64,000 nucleotides of DNA, from NCBI RefSeq assembly GCF_002941025.1, contig NZ_PTJS01000001.1:5337472-5401471 (forward strand), written 5' to 3'. The notes under the pieces are model-generated. The model was not told where the DNA came from. It made no database searches and saw only the letters and a program-made list of their open reading frames with translations. This DNA comes from Streptomyces sp. QL37. GTDB lineage: Bacteria; Actinomycetota; Actinomycetes; Streptomycetales; Streptomycetaceae. This document shows positions 27,986 to 34,768 of this stretch, in pieces. Both the position numbers and the translations under genes were made by a program. Position 1 is the first letter of the stretch. Each line of letters begins with the position of its first letter.

Positions 27986-29461
27986 TCAGACGTAGTTCCA
28001 CTCTTCGCTCGGCAGCGAGTGCCACAGGTCGAGCCAGTCATGGAGCAGGAAGAGCGGTCGAGTCAGGACGACATCGCCGGCCCGCTGGGACCTGATCGCC
28101 AGGCCGAGGTCGTGGAAGACCGGATCGGCGGCGGGGCTGTACGTCAGGCTCCCGGGTCGTGTTGTGCGGTGGACGAGCCAGTCCTCCACGTGGGACGGTG
28201 CGCAGCCGGTCAGCGGGGCTGCGTCCAGTCTCACCTGGGGGCCGGTGAGGGCGTTCACGGCGACACACCCGAGGCGGTTTTCCTCAAAGAGGGCTCTGAC
28301 TCCACTCTCCGCGAAATCGGCGTAGTTGAGCTGTTGGTCCTCACCGTGACTGGAGTGGGACAAGACGGTCGGTTCTTCCCCGAGGGCGCTTGTGATCTCC
28401 TTCAGGGTCATCCCGAAACGCAGAGGACCGACTCCTATGTATGGCGTGAACGTCCACTCGGCGCGCTCCTCTTCCCTGGCGATCCGCCAGGCGCCGAGGT
28501 ACCCCGCCTCGCTCCCCGGATTGGCGATGGGCGTCTCGGGTGCCGACTCGCAAGGAGCCGCCTGTGGTGGTGCTGTCCGGTCCTCACTCCGGCGGCCGAG
28601 TTGTTCCGGAGCTGCAGTGTCCTCGGGTTGCTCTTCCAGCCAGCGGATCGCCTGCTCCTGGCCCTCCCCGAACGGGTCGTCCGCCAAAGCGTGTGCCCTG
28701 TTCAGAGCCGCGCGGTGGTCCCTCTCTGCGTCGACGAGGTCGGTGACGTCCTCGCCCCAGGCCGCCATGCGCTCCCGGGCGATCCACCGGTAGTGCGAGT
28801 CTGCGCTCACAGCGAGGACCGTACGGACGGCGGGTGCGTATCGGGGGACAGCCGGGGCGAGGGCGGGGTCAGCCAAGAGCAGGGCGGTGGCCGCGAGCGC
28901 GGCCTCCCTCACCAGTGGATCATCGGCATCACAGAATTCCGCGATGCGGACGTGAAGCACCGGCCGTGCCGCACGGGCAGCGGTCAGATCCTGCGCGGCC
29001 CCGGCACCGTCCTTGACGTCCAGGCGGGTGATGTCGGCGAACGAAGCCAGCCAGTTCAGCAGTTCGGCGCGGAGCGGTCGTCGGCCGGCCCTGCGCCCCC
29101 ATCGGTTCTCGGCGAGGGTGCGCGGATCGTCGAGAAGGCGAGAGAGGACCAGAGCCGCCGGGGCGGTTGCCGGGAACACCCGCGCTTCGTTGAGAAGTAG
29201 TTGGTACAGATCCTCAACCGCTCGCACCCGGTGGGCCGGGTCGTCGGCGAGCACGGCGCCGAGGATGTCCGGTGTATCGGGTACGCCATGCAGGCCCGTG
29301 CGGGAGTGTGGCAGCTCTTCCCAGGCTGTTCCGGCGAGCTCCGCACGTGCTGTGGGTGGCAGGGAACTGACGGACGTATTGGGAAGGTCTGGGGTTGTTT
29401 CGTTGATCACAGCCGCAGTGTTCCAGTCGACTCCGACATTGGCGTTGCCGATACCTGCCAT
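27986..29461 (-). CDS. Hypothetical protein, helical-repeat N-terminus
   Basis: 491 residues, not recognised. Residues about 60-270 look like HEAT-type helical repeats (RAVEDLYQLLLNEARVFP, ADDPLVREAALAATALLLAD). After a Glu/Pro-rich linker, the last 165 residues form a globular domain that starts EWTFTPYIGVGPLRFGMTL and contains VFHDLGLAIRSQRAGDV. No catalytic motif or membrane segment is visible. It is convergent with mobA and separated from the upstream HAD gene by a terminator, so it is probably its own unit. Start without an obvious ribosome binding site. Confidence 0.6.
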   Translation of the reverse strand: MAGIGNANVGVDWNTAAVINETTPDLPNTSVSSLPPTARAELAGTAWEELPHSRTGLHGVPDTPDILGAVLADDPAHRVRAVEDLYQLLLNEARVFPATAPAALVLSRLLDDPRTLAENRWGRRAGRRPLRAELLNWLASFADITRLDVKDGAGAAQDLTAARAARPVLHVRIAEFCDADDPLVREAALAATALLLADPALAPAVPRYAPAVRTVLAVSADSHYRWIARERMAAWGEDVTDLVDAERDHRAALNRAHALADDPFGEGQEQAIRWLEEQPEDTAAPEQLGRRSEDRTAPPQAAPCESAPETPIANPGSEAGYLGAWRIAREEERAEWTFTPYIGVGPLRFGMTLKEITSALGEEPTVLSHSSHGEDQQLNYADFAESGVRALFEENRLGCVAVNALTGPQVRLDAAPLTGCAPSHVEDWLVHRTTRPGSLTYSPAADPVFHDLGLAIRSQRAGDVVLTRPLFLLHDWLDLWHSLPSEEWNYV

Positions 29462-29494
29462 GAAACCGCAGGCGGCTTACGCACGAGCGACACC

Positions 29495-29531
29495 CTGATG
29501 CCCTCACTGCTCGTGGCGACGAGGGCATCAG
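29495..29531. terminator. Terminator of the HAD operon
   Basis: 11-bp stem (29495-29505 with 29521-29531), 15-nt loop, directly after the stop of the last gene of the minus-strand operon. Confidence 0.6.
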
Positions 29532-29534
29532 TCG

Positions 29535-30080
29535 TCAGACGGCGCGGGCTGTGGGCAACTGCGAGACCCAATTCGTCACCTCGGTCAGATGCTCGGGTTG
29601 CAGACCGAGATGTGGGTCGGGCTGCACGAGGAGGGTAGGCACTCCTCTGGCGGTGCGCTCCGCCGCCCATGCATGGTCGAGGCCCATGAAGTCGTCGTCG
29701 ATCCAGACGGCGGGGGCGTCTGCCAGCCAGACGTCGACGTGGTCACGTTTCCAGAGGTAGCCGTCGGGGTGGCTGGTGGTGATCTGGGGTCTAGGTAGGT
29801 CGAGGTAAGGGAAGTCGGGCAGCCCCAGGAGAGGGCCGATGATCGTGGTGGCGTCCTTGCGCCAGCTCGTGCACCACACGGGAGTGACGAGCCCGCTGGT
29901 CAGGAGGTCGGCGAGAATGCGGCCCTGGCTCGGGTCGAGCCAGATGGGCACGGGGTCGTCGGGGTGCCGGCCGGTGGGCAGGACGGTGTGGCGGACGTGG
30001 GTGGGCGGGGTGCTGCCGTCGGCGGCCGGGAACGGGATGAGGACGCCGTCGATGTCCAGGAGCAGGTAGGGCAGGGTCAT
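29535..30080 (-). CDS. HAD-superfamily protein
   Basis: 181 residues with the HAD nucleophile motif LLLDIDGVL (Asp at about residue 8-10), a middle [13 protein letters not shown] (motif II-like) and [13 protein letters not shown] (motif IV acidic pair). Such small HADs are phosphatases or hydrolases; substrate unknown. ATG 30080 has GGAGG 5 nt upstream. Last gene of a four-gene operon, 15 bp after the methyltransferase. Confidence 0.75.
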   Translation of the reverse strand: MTLPYLLLDIDGVLIPFPAADGSTPPTHVRHTVLPTGRHPDDPVPIWLDPSQGRILADLLTSGLVTPVWCTSWRKDATTIIGPLLGLPDFPYLDLPRPQITTSHPDGYLWKRDHVDVWLADAPAVWIDDDFMGLDHAWAAERTARGVPTLLVQPDPHLGLQPEHLTEVTNWVSQLPTARAV

Positions 30081-30095
30081 CGGTGCCTCCGTCGG

Positions 30096-30788
30096 TCAGC
30101 GTTTGCGGGCGGTGATCAGGAGGGTGGTGGGCCACGGGTCGCGGCGTGGGTGCCGCAGGTCCACCGTTGAGGTGATACGCAGGCCGGTCCGGGAGAGGTG
30201 GGCTTCCCAGCGGCGGGCGTCGAATTCCCATCGTGTGAGGGGCAGTCGGGTTCGGTCGGGCATGGTGACGTAGTCCTCGCGCGGACGGTCGTCCGTGGAT
30301 GGATGTCTTCCGGCCCGTGCCGGGTGAGGGACGGAGAAGGCCAGCACACCGCCAGGCTTCAGGCGTCGGGAAATGGCGGCGAGGAGGAGCTCGGGGGCGA
30401 CGAGGCCGACGGCGCCGAAGACCGAGTAGATCGCGTCGAAGGTCTGACCAGTGGCCTGTAGGTGGTGCAGTGCGTGGCCGGCGGCAAAGGTGGCGCCGCC
30501 GATGTGGCCGTAGTGGGAGCGGGCCCGACGCACCTGGAGGCCGACCAGGTCCACGCCGGTGGCGCGGGCCTGGTGGTGCTTCGCGAGGTGGGCCACGTTG
30601 TGGCCGGGACCGCAGCCCAGCTCCAGGACGCGCTTGCCGACGAGGTTCCGTCCCAGGATCTCGGCGCCGGGACCGATGCCCGCGTGGGTACTCCATTCCA
30701 TCCGGGCCGGTGCGGTGAGGGCGTGCGCGGGGGCGGCGGCTGTGCGCTGGGCTGCGTGGGCGTACCAGGGGGAGATCTGGGCGAGCAC
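30096..30788 (-). CDS. Class I SAM-dependent methyltransferase
   Basis: 230 residues. SAM-binding motif I VLELGCGPGHNVAHLAK, acidic loop TGVDLVGLQVRRA, and post-motif FDAIYSVFGAVGLV then LKPGGVLAFSVPHPA. Small-molecule methyltransferase by overall form. The GTG start at 30788 directly follows the TAG of the kinase-like gene with no gap, so the two are coupled. Substrate unknown. Confidence 0.8.
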   Translation of the reverse strand: MLAQISPWYAHAAQRTAAAPAHALTAPARMEWSTHAGIGPGAEILGRNLVGKRVLELGCGPGHNVAHLAKHHQARATGVDLVGLQVRRARSHYGHIGGATFAAGHALHHLQATGQTFDAIYSVFGAVGLVAPELLLAAISRRLKPGGVLAFSVPHPARAGRHPSTDDRPREDYVTMPDRTRLPLTRWEFDARRWEAHLSRTGLRITSTVDLRHPRRDPWPTTLLITARKR

Positions 30789-31700
30789 CTAGACCTCCAG
30801 GAGTTGGACCACATCGCCCAGGTGGCGGCGGACAACGGGGATGTACGCGGGGTCCTTGGCCGGATTGTCGATCCAGCGAATGGCCTGCTCCATGAACCAC
30901 TCCACGGCCCACATGCGGTGCCAGCCCAGGGCCCATGCCTCTGCGGCCAGTCCGCCCCGCGCGGCGAGGGCGTCCTCGTGACCGCCCGCGGTGACGTACT
31001 GCTCCAGGAACACCCGCATGCGGAAGGGGCTCGGCACGTCGGTGGTGCCGTGGTACGAGGCGAGGTCGATCAGGCCGGGTCCGGTGAAGGCGCGGGCGAA
31101 GTCGAGGAGGTGCCAGCCGTTCTCCCCGATGTGGACGCTCGTGGGGTGGAACTCGGAGTGGACCCAGCCGAACGGGTCGAGCGTCGCCCCCTGGACACGG
31201 GTCTCGGCTGCGGCGGAGATCTTCCCCAGCGCGGTCTCGATGTCGTTGCAGTCCGTCCATCGGTCGGCTTTCCGCAGCTGCTGGAGGTGATCGAGGGCTC
31301 GGCCGGGCAGGGCCGCGAGGCCCGCCCCGTCGAGGAGGGGCAGACCGCCCGCCGGGCGGGCGGCGTGCAGCATCACGGCGGCAACGACGCCGTCGAGGTC
31401 GTCTGCTTCCCGTACGGGGGTGCCGAGGTCGTCCATGAGCATCCCGAGCCACTTGTCCTGCATGGCGGTGGCGTGGAGTGCGGGGACCGGGAGCCCGCGC
31501 TGGTGGGCCATCCGCAGGGCCTGGGCCTCGCGGTCGAAGGGCTCCACGGCGTACTTGAAAACGGCCGAGGTGCCGTCGGGGAAAGTGACGCGTTCGACGC
31601 CGGACATGCCCCAGACGCGAATCTCGGCACGCTCGGGGAGGGGCTTGCCGACGAGGGTGCACAGGTCGTCCAGCAGGGTGGCGGACAGGCTCTCGTTCAT
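30789..31700 (-). CDS. Phosphotransferase-like (APH/choline-kinase fold) protein
   Basis: 303 residues. The kinase-like features are VFKYAVEP (ATP-site Lys), the loop WVHSEFHPTSVHI in the place of the usual HGDxxxxN catalytic loop, and LLDFARAFTGPG as the metal-binding DFG-like segment. The catalytic Asp position in the loop is Glu here, so activity may be altered. ATG 31700 has GGAG 6 nt upstream. Antibiotic phosphorylation is not implied; it sits with a methyltransferase and a HAD in one operon. Confidence 0.7.
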   Translation of the reverse strand: MNESLSATLLDDLCTLVGKPLPERAEIRVWGMSGVERVTFPDGTSAVFKYAVEPFDREAQALRMAHQRGLPVPALHATAMQDKWLGMLMDDLGTPVREADDLDGVVAAVMLHAARPAGGLPLLDGAGLAALPGRALDHLQQLRKADRWTDCNDIETALGKISAAAETRVQGATLDPFGWVHSEFHPTSVHIGENGWHLLDFARAFTGPGLIDLASYHGTTDVPSPFRMRVFLEQYVTAGGHEDALAARGGLAAEAWALGWHRMWAVEWFMEQAIRWIDNPAKDPAYIPVVRRHLGDVVQLLEV

Positions 31701-31779
31701 GAGGGTCTCCAGGGGACTGGTGGGCTCCGGGGCGGGCGCGCGCGAGCTGACCCGCCCCAGAGCGGTACTGAGGGTGGGG

Positions 31780-32529
31780 TTACTCGGCTGCGGTCACGCG
31801 GTGGGCATAGACCTGCTCGATCCAGCCCGCCTTGAACTCGGCCAGCTCGTCACGGAAGTTGGCCATCGAGGCACCGTAGGGCGCGACGACTCCGCCGGAC
31901 TGGTCCGGCACGGACTGGCAGCCGTGCACGAGCCGGCCGCCGAGCGCGGCGTGGGCCTTGATGGACTCGATCCGGCGGTGCTCGTTGAACCAGCCGCCGT
32001 GGTAGACCTCGTCCAGCATTCCGCCGGTCTTGTCGTCCAGGTCGAAGACGACGGAGGTGGCAGCGGGGAAGAACCAGCACGGGCCGACGTTGGAGATGTG
32101 CCCGTCCAGCTCGACCTTGTTGAGCGCCATCAGCGTGGCCGCTTCGCGTAGCATGCGCAGGTGGTCGGCGGTGATCTGCGGGAGACCGAGGCCGGCCAGG
32201 TGCTCGTCGCGGAAGAGGTAGGCGTACACCTTGTACGCGGTGGCCAGGACGCGGGCCGCGTCGGACGTGGACTCGCTGTGCTGCTTGATGAAGTCGAGCG
32301 CGAGCTGCTCGACCGCGCTCTCGGTCGTCTCGTCCGCACCCAGGAGCTGGGCCTTGACCAGCTCCCAGTCGGCGACGAGCCAGGTGTTGGACTCGAAGCG
32401 GAAGAAGTACTCGGCCGGGTCGATGGTGATGCGCCGGCCGTCCACCTGGATGCCGGGCAAGCGGTTCCAGCGCGGGTCGAAGGCGTCGGGCAGCTCTACC
32501 GTGATGGTCGCGGTGTCGATGGTGGTCAC
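31780..32529 (-). CDS. Hypothetical protein, first gene of the HAD/methyltransferase operon
   Basis: 249 residues, not recognised. GTG 32529 has GGAG 6 nt upstream, which decides against the longer open frame to 32766. Visible features: TITVELPDAFDPRW at the start, a helical middle (SDAARVLATAYKVYAYLFRD) and GPCWFFPAATSVVFDLDDKTGG. A single Cys in PCWFF and another in HGCQS. It is divergent from the XRE-TPR regulator with a 194-bp gap, and heads the kinase-methyltransferase-HAD series. Confidence 0.65.
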   Translation of the reverse strand: MTTIDTATITVELPDAFDPRWNRLPGIQVDGRRITIDPAEYFFRFESNTWLVADWELVKAQLLGADETTESAVEQLALDFIKQHSESTSDAARVLATAYKVYAYLFRDEHLAGLGLPQITADHLRMLREAATLMALNKVELDGHISNVGPCWFFPAATSVVFDLDDKTGGMLDEVYHGGWFNEHRRIESIKAHAALGGRLVHGCQSVPDQSGGVVAPYGASMANFRDELAEFKAGWIEQVYAHRVTAAE

Positions 32530-32723
32530 CGTGTCTCCGTCTCTGATCGTCCGGGCCGGGGCACAGGAATGCCCGAGCCCGTTGGGGCGTACGGAACTTG
32601 GGGGCCGCCCGGCCCGAGAGTGGGGCGGCTGTCGATAAGTGAACCGCCCGCTACGCAGAGTGGGTACGGTGTGACCGAGGTCAAGCGGTATACACGGTTT
32701 ACGGACCCGGAGCGGAGGCGATC

Positions 32724-34079
32724 GTGCCGACACCGACCAGCGCCAACTCCCGCCTGCGCGACACAATCAACGCCGCCGGGTGCACGTACGAGGCACTCGC
32801 CAAGGACGTACGCCGCATCGCCGCCGAGAACGGTGAACTGCTCCAGACGAACAAGTCGGCCATCTCCCACTGGGTGGGCGGTGCCCGCACGCCGTCCGGC
32901 CAGGCAGGCCAGTACCTCGCCGAAGCCCTCTCCCGGCGGCTGGGCCGCGTCGTCACCCGAACCGAGCTCGGCCTCCACTCCCCCGACACGGAGTCGACGC
33001 CGGACACCGACCCCGTTACCGCGGTCACCGACCTCGGCCGCGCAGACGTCGAGCGCCGCCGCTTCCTCGCCGTCGCCGCCTTCACCACGGCCGGCGTCGC
33101 CATGCCGCTCCTGCACGACCACGAAGCCACCTCGCGGATGCTCCGCGCCCGCACCGCACGCTCCCTCGTCGGCAGCGACGACATCGACGTCGTACGACAG
33201 ATCACGGCAGCCTTCAGCGCTGCCGACGAACGGCTCGGCGGCGGCCACGGCCTGACCACAGTCACCGCGTACCTCGCCGACACAGCAGCCCCCATGCTGC
33301 GGGGCCGCTTCCCCTCGGAGCCCTTACGCCAGGCCGCCTTCGGCGCCGTCGCCGAACTCGCCTACCTCGCAGGGTGGAAGCACCACGACCTCGGCCACGA
33401 AGGCGCCGCCCAGCGCTACTACCAGGCCGGCTACCAACTCGCCTGCGAAGCCGATCCCCACGGTCACGCCGCATGGATGATGCGCGCCCTCGCCCACCAG
33501 TCCCTCAGCCTCAAGCAACCCCACCACTGCGTCGACCTCGTCAATGGAGCCCTCACCCGCGGCCTCGGCCACGTAGATGGCCAGACGGAAGCGCTCCTCC
33601 ACATCACGCACGCTCGCGCTTATGCAGCCGTCGGCGAGAACCTGTTGGCCGCTCGTGCTCTCCTCGCCGCCGAAGACGCGCTCCTGCGCGAGGACGGTCC
33701 CCAGCCCAGCTTCTCCCGCGTCAGCGGCCCCGCCGCCGGCACCGTGGCTAGCCACACCGCCCGCACGCTGACCGACCTCGCCGACCACATCGGCACGGAA
33801 CAGCAGCACCGCGACGCGCTCACCCGCTGGGACCCGGAGAAGTACAAGCGCGTCCACGCCCTCACCCATGCCGACCTCGGCGACAGCCTCGCCGTTCAGG
33901 CTCGCGCCGACGAAGCGGTCGCCGCCTGGGCCCAGGCCCTGGTCCTCATGGAGGGCATGACCTCAGACCGCACCCGCAAGGCGATCACCTCGATCCGCTC
34001 GACGCTCGCGATCTACCAGCGGCGCCGCGTTCCCGGCGCCGCCGATCTTGCCCGCCGCGCCCGCGAGGCCCTCGCCTAG
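32724..34079 (+). CDS. XRE-type regulator with TPR-like C-terminus
   Basis: 451 residues. N-terminal HTH (NAAGCTYEALAKDVRRIA, NKSAISHWVGG), an RRRFLAVAAFTTAGVA segment at about 112 that resembles a Tat-type patch but is internal, and a helical TPR-like region to the end (AYAAVGENLLAARALLAAEDALL). This is a common Streptomyces regulator type. GTG 32724 has GGAGG 7 nt upstream. Divergent from the unknown/kinase/methyltransferase/HAD operon and immediately upstream of a Nudix gene, so it probably controls both. Confidence 0.8.
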   Translation: MPTPTSANSRLRDTINAAGCTYEALAKDVRRIAAENGELLQTNKSAISHWVGGARTPSGQAGQYLAEALSRRLGRVVTRTELGLHSPDTESTPDTDPVTAVTDLGRADVERRRFLAVAAFTTAGVAMPLLHDHEATSRMLRARTARSLVGSDDIDVVRQITAAFSAADERLGGGHGLTTVTAYLADTAAPMLRGRFPSEPLRQAAFGAVAELAYLAGWKHHDLGHEGAAQRYYQAGYQLACEADPHGHAAWMMRALAHQSLSLKQPHHCVDLVNGALTRGLGHVDGQTEALLHITHARAYAAVGENLLAARALLAAEDALLREDGPQPSFSRVSGPAAGTVASHTARTLTDLADHIGTEQQHRDALTRWDPEKYKRVHALTHADLGDSLAVQARADEAVAAWAQALVLMEGMTSDRTRKAITSIRSTLAIYQRRRVPGAADLARRAREALA

Positions 34080-34136
34080 CATGCCCAACAACTCGCCCGA
34101 CGAAGGGAACCCCGTGGCCCAGCAGACCGACAACCG

Positions 34137-34143
34137 CCCCCCC
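34137..34143 (+). repeat. C7 homopolymer disrupting the Nudix reading frame
   Basis: Seven C between GTG 34114 (GAAGGGA ribosome binding site) and the Nudix domain. With six C the frame from GTG 34114 runs straight into the Nudix protein as DNRPPALKPALDSMTLLVAA; with seven it does not. Confidence 0.5.
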
Positions 34144-34168
34144 AGCCCTCAAGCCGGCGCTCGACTCG

Positions 34169-34618
34169 ATGACGCTGCTGGTCGCGGCCGTCATCGTCCA
34201 CGACAAGGCCACCAACCGCGTCGTGCTCCTCCAGCGCAGCGAGAACGCCAAGTTCGCCCAGGGCCTGTGGGACCTCCCCGTCGGCAAGAGCGAACCGGGG
34301 GAGCCCATCACGGAGACCGCGGTCCGCGAGCTCTACGAGGAGACGGGCCTCACGGTGAAACCAGAGTCCCTCAAGGTCGCCCACATCATCCACGGTGCTT
34401 GGGGCGTCGAAGCACCCAACGGCTTCCTTACTGTCGTCTTTGCCGCCAACGAATGGACCGGCGAACCCGAAAACCGCGAACCGCGCAAGCACTCCCAGGT
34501 GCGCTGGGTCGACGCCAACGCTATCCCCGAAGCCTTCGTAGATACCACTTCCAGTGCCCTCCTTCGCTACTTGAGCGGTGGGCTGGACGTGTCGATGCAG
34601 GGCTGGACGGCGACATGA
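34169..34618 (+). CDS. Nudix hydrolase, start region probably frameshifted
   Basis: 149 residues from ATG 34169. Nudix box GKSEPGEPITETAVREL-YEETGL with all catalytic Glu residues, so the hydrolase domain is intact (nucleoside-diphosphate-X substrates). ATG 34169 lacks a ribosome binding site. A better start, GTG 34114 with GAAGGGA 6 nt upstream, is out of frame by one base at a C7 tract (34137-34143). Either this is a sequencing slip, a true frameshift, or a slippage switch. It directly follows the XRE-TPR gene. Confidence 0.8.
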   Translation: MTLLVAAVIVHDKATNRVVLLQRSENAKFAQGLWDLPVGKSEPGEPITETAVRELYEETGLTVKPESLKVAHIIHGAWGVEAPNGFLTVVFAANEWTGEPENREPRKHSQVRWVDANAIPEAFVDTTSSALLRYLSGGLDVSMQGWTAT

Positions 34619-34768
34619 TCCGGTCACATATCCATCGCCTCAGGCCGGGCCCCCAGCCGCTCGCGGCTGACAGAGGAGCGGAAGAAGCCTCCGAGTCAAT
34701 TGTTGGTACTCGGGATTACGGCAGTCAAGACAAGGCAGAACAAATAATTTTCAGAGGGGTTGGCATTA
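34619..34768. other. Leader region of the SIR2/TM-macro unit
   Basis: 150 bp with clearly more A and T than the preceding genes. It contains a short inverted repeat, CCGAGT (34691-34696) / ACTCGG (34708-34713), and GAGGGG (34754-34759) as ribosome binding site. No convincing -35/-10 pair was found. The composition break marks the left edge of the separately acquired defence unit. Confidence 0.4.

Noticed and set aside
30789..31700. Aminoglycoside resistance gene
   Set aside because: Kinase fold is likely, but the catalytic loop differs (HSEFHPTSV) and the operon context is a methyltransferase and a HAD, not resistance.
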